Source: Candidatus Sulfopaludibacter sp. SbA3
Lineage (GTDB): Bacteria > Acidobacteriota > Terriglobia > Bryobacterales > Bryobacteraceae
Assembly (NCBI GenBank): GCA_945861625.1
Contig: CAMAVI010000012.1
Location: 1 to 62,060, forward strand
Direction of reading: 5' to 3'
DNA length: 62,060 nt
This document shows, piece by piece, positions 43,211-50,770 of the stretch. The stretch's first letter is position 1, and every line of letters starts with the position of its first letter. The notes beneath the pieces were generated by a model. It did no database searches. It was not told the DNA's origin and saw only the letters and a list, made by a program, of their open reading frames with translations. The translations under genes were made by a program, and so were the position numbers.

Positions 43211-44422
43211 CTATCCGCGCACCGCTTTGCGAGTCCCGGCCGGACGCGACGAAACTTCTTTTACCGGAGGAGCCGGCGTACTCGACTTTCTGGAATCCAA
43301 GAAGTTCTGCCAGAATACCAGAATTGGGCTGGCAACGAAAATCGATGAGTACGTGCCCACAATAATTCCCACCACCAAGGCGAAAGCAAAGTTATTCAGC
43401 ACCTGCCCGCCAAATAAGAATAACGACAATGCCGTCAGTAATGTCAAGCCGCTGGTCAGAATAGTCCGGCTCAGCGTTTGATTGACGCTCATGTTGATGA
43501 GATTCGTCATCGACTCCCGCCGCATCAGCCGCAGATTTTCGCGGATGCGGTCGAATACCACGATCGTGTCATTCATCGAATAACCCACCAGCGTCAACAG
43601 CGCCGCCACCACCGTCAAGGAAATCTGCCGGTCGAACAGCGAGAAAAGACCGATGGTAATGATGGTGTCGTGAAACACGGCCACCACGGCGGCCACGCCG
43701 TAAATCCATTCGAAACGGAAGGCGATGTAGACCAGCATGCCGGCCAACGCCAACAACGTGGCCCGGATTGCCTGCCCCTGCAGATCCTTGCCGATCTTGG
43801 GGCCGACCACGTCGGCCGACAAAACCGTAAACGGCCCGAGAGCGCACTGCTGTTTAACCGCCTGCAGAACTTGCGAACTGACGCCCTGCACGCCCGCTAA
43901 CTGGTCGAGGGACGTCAGGATACCGCCTTTGGTGGCGCGGAATGCCTGGATGTTCTTCACCACGTCCTGCAGTTCCTGCTCGGACAGCGCCACACTCGCC
44001 TGCAAAAGCGGTTCCCGTAGACGTTCAGCCAACTGGCCGACGGAGGAGTTATTCAGATCCAGCTTGCCATCCGGAGCGGCAAACGTAGCCCGCAGCACGT
44101 CTTCAATAATCTGGCGGTTGGCGTTCAGTTCCTTTTCATCGCGGATTTCGGTGCCCACGATAACCTCGGGCTGCCCCGTCACCTGCTGAACTGAAATTTC
44201 ACCCTGGATCTTGCTCTCCAGCGCTGAACGGATTTTCTCCACTGGCGGTTCCTGATTAAAGCGCAGGTACATCTGCGCCCCGCCTTTGAAGTCGATCCCA
44301 TAGTTGGGACCGCCCTTCATCGCCAGACTGGCCAAACCGGCTACGGTCAACACCAGCGAGGCGATGATGAAGGGCCATTTCTTGCCCAGGAAGTCAAAAT
44401 TCGTGTTCTTAAATAATTCCAT
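43211..44422 (-). CDS. secF: SecF, protein translocase subunit
   Basis: SecF works with SecD to pull secreted proteins through SecYEG using the proton gradient. FLGKKWPFIIASLVLTVAGL is the first helix, GIDFKGGAQMYLRF the family motif, and DTIITIGLFSL, GYSMNDTIVVFDRIRENLR and the last helices the conserved channel. With 403 residues it is longer than E. coli SecF (323). The extra sequence is in the first periplasmic domain (about residues 95-190). It lies after secD across a 165-base gap. Confidence 0.94.
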   Translation of the reverse strand: MELFKNTNFDFLGKKWPFIIASLVLTVAGLASLAMKGGPNYGIDFKGGAQMYLRFNQEPPVEKIRSALESKIQGEISVQQVTGQPEVIVGTEIRDEKELNANRQIIEDVLRATFAAPDGKLDLNNSSVGQLAERLREPLLQASVALSEQELQDVVKNIQAFRATKGGILTSLDQLAGVQGVSSQVLQAVKQQCALGPFTVLSADVVGPKIGKDLQGQAIRATLLALAGMLVYIAFRFEWIYGVAAVVAVFHDTIITIGLFSLFDRQISLTVVAALLTLVGYSMNDTIVVFDRIRENLRLMRRESMTNLINMSVNQTLSRTILTSGLTLLTALSLFLFGGQVLNNFAFALVVGIIVGTYSSIFVASPILVFWQNFLDSRKSSTPAPPVKEVSSRPAGTRKAVRG

Positions 44423-44538
44423 CGACCCTATGACCGTTAGACAGTCTACAACCAGTTGCTACAGACACCGCCGGTACCCGGAAAGTTCCATCCGAAGTGC
44501 GACGCGGTCTTCTAAACTAGCACAAATCTCCTCAGCGT

Positions 44539-44568
44539 CCAAGCCTGACCGCGCCAAGCCTGACCGCG
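44539..44568. repeat. tandem 15-base repeat between secD and secF
   Basis: CCAAGCCTGACCGCG occurs twice in succession (44539-44553, 44554-44568) in the 165-base spacer. No promoter or gene was recognised in this spacer. Confidence 0.75.
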
Positions 44569-44587
44569 CCGGCCTCAAGAACAGCCC

Positions 44588-46207
44588 CTAAATACTGATC
44601 GCCACGGTCTGTTTCTGCCGCCCCAGCTCCCAATCGAAGATCGTCTTGGAAACAAAAACGGCCGTAAATATATTGGCAATCAAACCAATCACCAGCGTGA
44701 CCGCAAAACCCTTTACCGGACCGGTTCCGAACAGGAACAGGAAGGCGCAGGAAACTACCGTAGTCACGTGAGTATCGATGATGGTCAGAAATGCTTTACT
44801 GAACCCGGCGTCCACGGCCGCAATCACGGCTTTACCCGTCCGCAGTTCCTCGCGAATTCTCTCAAAGATCAGCACATTCGAGTCGACGGCCATACCGATG
44901 GTCAGAATCACACCGGCAATGCCCGGCAACGTCAAAACCGCGTCGAAGTAACTCAAGGCGGCAATCAAAATGATGGCGTTTAAAATCAGCGCGAGCGTGG
45001 CATTGATTCCGCTCTTTTTGTAATACACAAGCATGACCAGCACTACGGCAATGACACCCGCGATACCCGCGTAGATGCCCGACCGGATAGAATCGGCGCC
45101 CAGCGAGGGACCCACGGTGCGTTCTTCCAGGTACTCGACGCTCGCCGGCAGCGAACCCGCGCGCAGGTTCAGCGCCAGATCGGCGGCGTCGTCATGGGTG
45201 CCAATACCCGTGATCACGCCGTTGTCGCTAATTCTGGCCTGGATGGTCGGCGCACTCAGCACATTCTTGTCTAGGACGATCGCCAACTGCTTGCCGATAT
45301 TGGCGCCGGTGAAGCGCTCAAACCGTTTCGCCGCATCCTGGGTCAGCACAAACTGCGTCTCCCAGCGGCCGTTTTGATCCTGCTGCGGCCGGGCATCGCG
45401 AAGGTCGCGGCCGGTCACCACCGGGGTGCGCCCCAAAATATAGGCTCCCGCGGGGCTTCCGCCGCGCGCCGCACTGGTGAGAACCTGGCTGTTGAGCGGA
45501 AGCACGCCGCCCTTGCTCGACAAGGCGTCGTCACGCGAAGAATACGGGCCACCCACCACATCGTACAGCTCCAGAATCGCCGCGGTCTTCAGAATCAGCT
45601 TCACGCGAGCCGGATCGTCCACGCCCGGAAGCTGCACCAGTAATTCCGCCTCCGCATCGCTGCGGCCGCGCTGCTGCACGCTGGATTCCGCCAATCCCAG
45701 CGCATTGATCTTCTTCTCGATGGTATTCATGCTCTGGGTGAGCGTATCCTGGCGCAGCTTGATGGCCTCGCTGGTCTTCATGTTCAAGCGGTGGTCGGTC
45801 TGATTGACGCCGGTGAGGTTCCATACGCCGCCGAAATTGTCGTTCACCAGAGCGCGGAAGTCGCCGGCGCTGGTGGCCGGGACACCTTTGATATCGATCT
45901 GAATGGTGCCGGCGGCCTTAATCGTCGGCGGATCGTTGCGCAGCATTTCCGCGAACTGGATCTGTTTGCCGTTCAACTGATCCTTAAGGCGCTGGATGAC
46001 GCTGTCGGCTTCCGCCTTAAAGGCGTCCTGAATCTGCACCTGGAGGACGAGCTGGCTGCCCCCTTTTAGGTCCAGGCCAAGATGGATGTTCTGGTTCCAG
46101 TTCGCCACCAGTTGCTCCGTGGACGTCGGCAGACCGATGATGCCGTAGACGCATACCAGGAGAATCACGACGATCGACAGGGTCTTGAGCTTGAGATTGC
46201 TTGTCAT
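44588..46207 (-). CDS. secD: SecD, protein translocase subunit
   Basis: The 539-residue protein has the SecD signature: an N-terminal helix, LGLDLKGGSQLVLQV, a large periplasmic domain, and the six-helix channel part with SIRSGIYAGIAGVIAVVLVM, GMAVDSNVLIFERIREELRT and the proton-pathway Asp. It lies between yajC and secF, the common arrangement. The length is between short and long SecD forms. Confidence 0.95.
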   Translation of the reverse strand: MTSNLKLKTLSIVVILLVCVYGIIGLPTSTEQLVANWNQNIHLGLDLKGGSQLVLQVQIQDAFKAEADSVIQRLKDQLNGKQIQFAEMLRNDPPTIKAAGTIQIDIKGVPATSAGDFRALVNDNFGGVWNLTGVNQTDHRLNMKTSEAIKLRQDTLTQSMNTIEKKINALGLAESSVQQRGRSDAEAELLVQLPGVDDPARVKLILKTAAILELYDVVGGPYSSRDDALSSKGGVLPLNSQVLTSAARGGSPAGAYILGRTPVVTGRDLRDARPQQDQNGRWETQFVLTQDAAKRFERFTGANIGKQLAIVLDKNVLSAPTIQARISDNGVITGIGTHDDAADLALNLRAGSLPASVEYLEERTVGPSLGADSIRSGIYAGIAGVIAVVLVMLVYYKKSGINATLALILNAIILIAALSYFDAVLTLPGIAGVILTIGMAVDSNVLIFERIREELRTGKAVIAAVDAGFSKAFLTIIDTHVTTVVSCAFLFLFGTGPVKGFAVTLVIGLIANIFTAVFVSKTIFDWELGRQKQTVAISI

Positions 46208-46225
46208 AAGTGACTTCTTGTGAGG

Positions 46226-46549
46226 TTACTTCTTTTCTTCACCCGCTGCTTCGGTTTTTACGAGACTCGACACGGCGCTGCGGGAAACCTGCAGCTTGAT
46301 GTTATCCGGTTTCACCCGAACCACCAGGAGGTCGCCGGAAATACTCACGATCGTACCAACAATTCCGCCCGTCGTCACCACCTCCGCGCCGGCTTCCAGA
46401 CTTGCCAGCATCTGCGCCTGCTGCTTCTTCTGGCGCTGCATGGGCATGAACACCAGAAAATAGAAAATCGCCACGATAAATACGAGCGGCAAAAAGCTCA
46501 TCACCGGATTGGCGGCGGGCTGCTGCAGTAGGATGATGGCGAGTGGCAT
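46226..46549 (-). CDS. yajC: YajC, Sec translocase accessory subunit
   Basis: The 107 residues have one membrane helix (VMSFLPLVFIVAIFYFLVFM) followed by PMQRQKKQQAQMLASLEAGA, EVVTTGGIVGTIVSI and a charged end, all typical. YajC associates with SecDF in the inner membrane. The gene sits between tgt and secD, the order also found in E. coli. Confidence 0.94.
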   Translation of the reverse strand: MPLAIILLQQPAANPVMSFLPLVFIVAIFYFLVFMPMQRQKKQQAQMLASLEAGAEVVTTGGIVGTIVSISGDLLVVRVKPDNIKLQVSRSAVSSLVKTEAAGEEKK

Positions 46550-46587
46550 TGGAGACTACGGTATTCAGACCTATCGCGAAAGACCCT

Positions 46588-47718
46588 TTACTGAACTTGT
46601 TCCGCAGCGCTTGCGCGCGCGGCTTTCAGGAGCGCGGGGAACTTCCCAAGTAATATAGCCTGCCTGATCTCCCGCATGATGTCAAGATAACGGCGCAGAT
46701 TGTGCAAAGTGGCCAAAGTACAAAAGCTGATTTCTCCGGCCAGGAACAAATGGCGAAGATAGGCCCGCGAAAAATTCCGGCAAGTGTAACATTCGCAGGC
46801 TTCATCGATGGGTCCGGGATCGTCCTTGTACTGAGACTGTTTGATCACAACACGCCCGAAACTGGTGAAAAAGTACCCGTTACGGGCATTGCGCGAAGGT
46901 AGTACGCAATCCATCATGTCGACGCCGCGCGCGACGTATTCGGGGAGCTCCCCGGGCATGCCCACACCCATAACGTAGCGGGGGCGGTCCGCCGGGAGCA
47001 GAGGCGCGGTGATTTCGGCCATCTCCAGGCTCAGCGGGCGGGGCTCGCCCACTGACAAGCCGCCGATCGCGTACCCGTCGGCATTCAGTTCCAGAAGCTG
47101 ATCGGCGCAAGCCCGCCGCAAGTCCGCATACATGGAACCCTGGACAATCGGAAAACACCGGCGCTGACCGTCGTCGCCATGGCGGCGGTAATGCGCATAC
47201 GCGGTTTTCGCCCAGCGGACTGTGCGCGCCGTGGAAACCCGCGCGGCCTCGTGGCTGGCCGGATATTCCAGGCACTCGTCGAGCACCATCATGATGTCGC
47301 TGCCCAAGGCCAGTTGCACGTTGACGGTCGACTCCGGCGTAAACATGTGGCGATCGCCGTTGAGATGCGATTGGAACTCGACGCCTTCTTCGGTGATCTT
47401 GCGCAGTCCGCTGAGGCTGAACACCTGGAAGCCGCCGGAATCGGTGAGAATCGCCCGCGGCCAGTTCATGAACTTGTGCAGTCCGCCCAGCTTGCGGATG
47501 GTCTCGTGCCCTGGCCGCAAATATAAATGGTAAGTATTGCCCAGGATGATCTTGGCATCCAGGTCATTCACCAGGTCGCGCGGCAGCAGGCTTTTGACGG
47601 TGGCCTGCGTCCCCACCGGCATGAATACGGGGGTTTCGATGTCGCCGTGCGCGGTATGCAGGATGCCCGCGCGCGCCCCGGTCTCGGGACAAGTTGCCTG
47701 GAGTTCAAAGGAAAGCAC
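46588..47718 (-). CDS. tgt: Tgt, queuine tRNA-ribosyltransferase
   Basis: Tgt swaps guanine 34 of tRNAs with GUN anticodons for a queuine precursor. The substrate Asp block is ILTDSGGFQVFSLSGLRKI. The nucleophile Asp is in VARGVDMMDCVLPSRNARNG, and the zinc site is CECYTCRNFSRAYLRHLF with a His further on. The 376-residue length is normal. It leads the tgt-yajC-secD-secF block. Confidence 0.95.
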   Translation of the reverse strand: MLSFELQATCPETGARAGILHTAHGDIETPVFMPVGTQATVKSLLPRDLVNDLDAKIILGNTYHLYLRPGHETIRKLGGLHKFMNWPRAILTDSGGFQVFSLSGLRKITEEGVEFQSHLNGDRHMFTPESTVNVQLALGSDIMMVLDECLEYPASHEAARVSTARTVRWAKTAYAHYRRHGDDGQRRCFPIVQGSMYADLRRACADQLLELNADGYAIGGLSVGEPRPLSLEMAEITAPLLPADRPRYVMGVGMPGELPEYVARGVDMMDCVLPSRNARNGYFFTSFGRVVIKQSQYKDDPGPIDEACECYTCRNFSRAYLRHLFLAGEISFCTLATLHNLRRYLDIMREIRQAILLGKFPALLKAARASAAEQVQ

Positions 47719-47761
47719 TGAGTTCTATTGTAGGAAAAGCGGCGATGTATTCATCGAGGGT

Positions 47762-48181
47762 TCAAGCGAACAACGCGGCGAATTCGCGCGCGGAAACGAT
47801 CCGCGTGGCTTTGTGGCGGCCGAGGGCCAGCAGGCCGCTCTTGTCGCCCGTCACGAGATAATTGGCCTTGCCGCCTTCGGACATGGCCAGCAGAAAATCG
47901 TCAGTGGGATCGGGAGAGCGTTCCACGCGCGGCAGGGGATCGACGTCCTCGGCGAGCTTCCTGACCTGGTTGACCAGACGGCCGGCCTTATGCGGCTTGA
48001 TGCGTTCGGACACGCGGGGCTTTTCGAGCGTGGAGCGCAGCTCGTCGAGATGCGCCGCGCAGGTCAGCAGCGTAAACTTCCCGTCCAGCCAGATTCTGAT
48101 AATGGCGGCAGGCTTGGCGGCCGGAGCAAGGAGTGCGGACACGACGATGTTGGTATCGAGTACCACGCGCATCATACTCAC
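47762..48181 (-). CDS. PIN-domain toxin (COG1569-like)
   Basis: The 139 residues start RVVLDTNIVVSALLAP, with a later Glu in HLDELRSTLEKPRVSERI and acidic residues in DPTDDFLLAMSEGGKANYLV and TGDKSGLL, the PIN active-site set. This subgroup is usually the toxin of a two-gene module. The antitoxin gene ends 6 bases upstream. It differs from the VapC at 36634 and is not a copy of it. Confidence 0.82.
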   Translation of the reverse strand: MSMMRVVLDTNIVVSALLAPAAKPAAIIRIWLDGKFTLLTCAAHLDELRSTLEKPRVSERIKPHKAGRLVNQVRKLAEDVDPLPRVERSPDPTDDFLLAMSEGGKANYLVTGDKSGLLALGRHKATRIVSAREFAALFA

Positions 48182-48187
48182 TGCTCT

Positions 48188-48460
48188 TCAGGCCCGGTCG
48201 GTTTTCTTCTTGGCGTGGCGTTCCGCGCGGACTTCGCTGACGGCTTCATCCACGATGCGCTGGACTTCGTCCGGATCGGCATCGGCATTGCGCTCCCAGA
48301 TGTCCTGGATGGTGCACTGAAGCACGCGCCGGTTAACGGCATCCTCGACGAATTTCGAGAGATCGCCTTTTTTCATGCCCTGGGTGCCCAGGAATGTGCG
48401 CAGGCTCAGATCGGTATCTTTCGAGATCTTGAGGCTCCAGCGGACGGCTTGTTCTGCCAT
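48188..48460 (-). CDS. ribbon-helix-helix antitoxin, partner of the PIN toxin
   Basis: The 90-residue protein shows VRWSLKISKDTDLSLRTFLG followed by MKKGDLSKFVEDAVNRRVL, the strand then helix pattern of ribbon-helix-helix antitoxins, and an acidic/basic C-terminal tail. ATG 48460 gives this N terminus with AGGTG six bases upstream. A TTG at 48496 would add 12 residues. It is directly upstream of the toxin gene in the same direction. Confidence 0.75.
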   Translation of the reverse strand: MAEQAVRWSLKISKDTDLSLRTFLGTQGMKKGDLSKFVEDAVNRRVLQCTIQDIWERNADADPDEVQRIVDEAVSEVRAERHAKKKTDRA

Positions 48461-48574
48461 TTTTACACCTATACCCTCAAGTACATAGACGCTCAAACGT
48501 TTATATATTCATTTTAGGACGAACTGCGGCTGAGGGCAAGGACGTTATCACACTCGAAAACAGAACGGCAAGGG

Positions 48575-48600
48575 TTTGTTCTTGTCGTTTGTTCTTGTCG
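48575..48600. repeat. tandem 13-base repeat
   Basis: TTTGTTCTTGTCG occurs twice in a row (48575-48587 and 48588-48600) in the gap between the divergent antitoxin gene and the membrane-protein gene. It lies just upstream of a promoter-like sequence. Confidence 0.75.
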
Positions 48601-48617
48601 GAGCCGGGAGGTCGGCA

Positions 48618-48646
48618 TTGACAGCAGTTCAACCTATCCATAGATT
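48618..48646 (+). promoter_or_regulatory. predicted promoter of the membrane-protein gene
   Basis: A perfect -35 TTGACA (48618-48623) and TAGATT (48641-48646, 4 of 6) are 17 bases apart. The GTG start lies only 9 bases after the -10, so the transcript would have almost no leader. Confidence 0.45.
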
Positions 48647-48655
48647 GAGAGTACT

Positions 48656-49180
48656 GTGGATACGTGGAACGACGCACAGAAGCTTGAAGCGGACTTGCTC
48701 AAGAATGATCTTGATGTTTACCGCCGACTTGAAAATTGGGGCGCAACTCTGTTCCTCGGCGGCCTGGCACTTCTCGGGAAGCAATTTGTGGAGTGGGAAC
48801 GGACTGGCGACCTGACGAAGAGGATCGTCTTCCATGGCACGGAGTTCCTGCTGCCAGCAGGAATCGGGCTTGTAGCTTTCGCGTTCCTTCGTATAGTAAA
48901 CGCCCGAAGCCACGCGGCCGTGACAGCTCTCTTCAAACTCGCCGGAAGGGATCGTCCGCGGAAATTTGGAGGTCTGAGTTGGTTCATCGCGCTCATGCCG
49001 CTCACGTTCGGATCGGCGATCTCATGTTCCTTAGCTTGTTCCGGTGATCGGGGAGCGAACTTACCCTGGCTTGTAGTTGGCGCGGATTTGGCGGCTTTGG
49101 CCATTGGAGCTTTCTACGACTATCGCCTGAGGTATCACACCAAAGCCAAACCAACTCGTGTAGGCAGTTATAGTATCTAG
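48656..49180 (+). CDS. membrane protein of unknown function
   Basis: The 174 residues have a charged, probably cytoplasmic N-terminal helix (DAQKLEADLLKNDLDVYRRL) and about four membrane segments: ATLFLGGLALLG, LLPAGIGLVAFAFLRIV, LSWFIALMPLTFGSAISCSL and LPWLVVGADLAALAIGAFYD. I do not recognise the family. The GTG start fits the promoter upstream. It lies in an accessory island beside toxin-antitoxin genes, so it may be a cargo gene. Confidence 0.6.
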   Translation: MDTWNDAQKLEADLLKNDLDVYRRLENWGATLFLGGLALLGKQFVEWERTGDLTKRIVFHGTEFLLPAGIGLVAFAFLRIVNARSHAAVTALFKLAGRDRPRKFGGLSWFIALMPLTFGSAISCSLACSGDRGANLPWLVVGADLAALAIGAFYDYRLRYHTKAKPTRVGSYSI

Positions 49181-49358
49181 CGGGGTTGGCGCCTCGACTA
49201 AGGGCGCACCTTCTTCCGCCGTGAGTATTACTTCCACGTAGGCGACGGGTCCGCCTTGCGGTCGTGACGATGGAGGCGGGCATCCATACCGGCTCGTAAG
49301 TGACTTCGAGCAACAGGCCGTTCCAGTTGGAGCAGTGAATTACATGCGGGCGCTTCAG
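49181..49358 (-). pseudogene. decayed small gene, frameshifted
   Basis: On the minus strand, after GGAGG (49371-49367), a frame without an ATG reads KRPHVIHCSNWNGLLLEVTY then EPVWMPASIVT. After a shift of one base near 49260 it continues GGPVAYVEVILTAEEGAPLV. The two halves together resemble a small protein family I recall from plasmids and integrated elements, often near genes like the one at 49401. The missing start and the frameshift mark it as dead. The assignment is tentative. Confidence 0.35.
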
Positions 49359-49400
49359 GGCGTTTTCCTCCGATTGGGGTTGAGGGAAAGAGGCGGGTGC

Positions 49401-49643
49401 TTACGCGCCCTCTCCCGGTGCCGGTTGCTGGGGCAGCTCCGTTTGAGCGGCCGTTTTCGCCTTGGGCGGGAAGGCCGCGTAGCGTTTGCCGCCAATCAGG
49501 ATGATGAAGCCCTTGCCTTTCTTGGGGACGAAAGCCGCGCCTGCGGGCTTGCCGCCTTTCTCGCCATTGCCGGCGTTCTCGAAGATGTAGAAGTCGGGAA
49601 CCTGTTTCGCCTTGGCCGTCTGGTTTTCGGTAGTGGTTGTCAT
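49401..49643 (-). CDS. small accessory protein of unknown function (80 residues)
   Basis: The product starts MTTTTENQTAKAKQ and has a compact core FYIFENAGNGEKGG and KGKGFIILIGGKRYAAF, with a Pro/Ala tail. ATG 49643 has AAGGAG 9 bases upstream, a strong site. Similar short proteins with a GKGF.....R core are, as I recall, frequent on plasmids and integrative elements, without known function. The frame upstream of 49643 contains other signals and is left out. Confidence 0.6.
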   Translation of the reverse strand: MTTTTENQTAKAKQVPDFYIFENAGNGEKGGKPAGAAFVPKKGKGFIILIGGKRYAAFPPKAKTAAQTELPQQPAPGEGA

Positions 49644-49711
49644 GGTCGTATCTCCTTCGTTTGAATTACCCTCTCGCACTTGCTCCCGATGGGCCATGTC
49701 GCCAGGGCGCA

Positions 49712-49770
49712 GCGTCAACAGGAAAATTTGGGGGAGACCTTCAGGGAGAACCGAGGCTTCCTGTTGACGC
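49712..49770. repeat. 13-base perfect inverted repeat between divergent genes
   Basis: GCGTCAACAGGAA (49712-49724) and TTCCTGTTGACGC (49758-49770) are exact reverse complements separated by 33 bases. Each arm contains CTGTTGACG reading outward, so the arms could be two sites for one dimeric protein or hold outward -35 elements. It lies in the 262-base gap between the 80-residue gene and higB, where no other gene was seen. Confidence 0.7.
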
Positions 49771-49905
49771 GAGGAGCGCACGCCGATCGCAGGGGGCGAA
49801 CGATAACCGAGAGGGATGCAAACGGCTGAAGGAGAAAACGGGGAAACCGGAGCGGGAACAGGTCCAAGGCGAAGGTTCTTGAAGTATGGCACCAAGTGCT
49901 ATAAA

Positions 49906-50310
49906 ATGGAATCTAGGCGCCGTGTGCGAATTTTCACATCCAGGTGGTTTCAACGCTTTGCCAGGAAGGAAGTGATTGCGGATGCGGCCTTGCGCGAGGC
50001 GGTGGCTCGGGCCGACAAAGGCCAGATCGACGCCGACCTTGGCGGTGAGGTCATCAAACAGCGGATCGCCAGACCGGGGCAGGGAAAATCGAAAGGCTAC
50101 CGGACCATCATCCTGTTCCGTCGCGGTGCTTCGTATGAAAAGGGCAGAGCATTTTTCGTTTACGGGTTCTCCAAGAGCCAGCGGGCGAACATCGATGACG
50201 ATGAGGAGCAACAATTCAAGGAAGCCGCGAAGCACGTACTGGCGTTGACGGAGAAGCACCTCGCGGAGTTGTTGAAGAGAGGCGATTTTATGGAGGTGAA
50301 AAGCGAATGA
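49906..50310 (+). CDS. higB: HigB/RelE-family toxin
   Basis: The core RIFTSRWFQRFARKEVI, then LREAVARADKGQIDADLGGE, VIKQRIARPGQGKSKGYRTI and FFVYGFSKSQRANID follows the RelE/HigB-like toxin group COG4737. These are ribosome-dependent or free mRNA nucleases. ATG 49906 gives 134 residues. GTG 49921, five codons on, would give the family start VRIF and is the likelier start, because a TATAAA box abuts the ATG. The XRE antitoxin follows with ATGA overlap. Confidence 0.82.
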   Translation: MESRRRVRIFTSRWFQRFARKEVIADAALREAVARADKGQIDADLGGEVIKQRIARPGQGKSKGYRTIILFRRGASYEKGRAFFVYGFSKSQRANIDDDEEQQFKEAAKHVLALTEKHLAELLKRGDFMEVKSE

Positions 50311-50624
50311 GCAAAAAATATCGAAGTGATGCGATGGCGGCTATCCATGAAACCATGGAAGCCTTGCACGACGCCGGGGCCATCGGCAAGCAGACGATGC
50401 GGCGTTTCGACGATGCCTGCCTTACGCCGATCCGGCCATTGAAGCCGAAGGAGATCAAGGCGATTCGAGAGAAAGAACATGTCAGCCAAACGGTTTTCGC
50501 CAACTACCTGAACGTGACCAGCAGTTTGGTCAGCAAGTGGGAACGCGGCGAAAAGCGGCCCTCCGGGGCCTCGCTCAAGCTGCTATCGCTGGTCGAGAAG
50601 AATGGGCTTGCCGCCGTTGCTTAG
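50307..50624 (+). CDS. higA: HigA-type XRE antitoxin
   Basis: The 105-residue protein has a helix-turn-helix of the Cro/CI type at PKEIKAIREKEHVSQTVFAN and YLNVTSSLVSKWERGEKRPS (about residues 48-86). The N-terminal part probably binds the toxin. It overlaps higB by 4 bases, with the toxin first, the HigBA order. Beyond its stop lies a recombinase remnant on the other strand. Confidence 0.87.
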   Translation: MSKKYRSDAMAAIHETMEALHDAGAIGKQTMRRFDDACLTPIRPLKPKEIKAIREKEHVSQTVFANYLNVTSSLVSKWERGEKRPSGASLKLLSLVEKNGLAAVA

Positions 50625-50712
50625 CCGCAATGCGCTCTACCTCGTCGAGTGAAACCTGGTCGTTGCACCGGTCGTAGAGACCGGTGGTGCGGGCGCTCTC
50701 GTGGTTCGCTCG
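50625..50712 (-). pseudogene. C-terminal stump of a tyrosine recombinase (phage-type integrase)
   Basis: On the minus strand the segment reads RANHESARTTGLYDRCNDQV followed by SLDEVERIA. This is the end of many tyrosine recombinases: the box after the conserved HxxR, the catalytic Tyr in TGLYDR, and DEVERI as the tail. Upstream of Arg the similarity stops near 50712, where the promoter region of the VWFA gene begins, so only about 29 codons survive. It marks the edge of a former mobile element. Confidence 0.6.
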
Positions 50713-50770
50713 ACCCCAGATATCGCAAAGTGTAACCCAAAGGATTGGCGGATACGTCGGAGATAACAGG

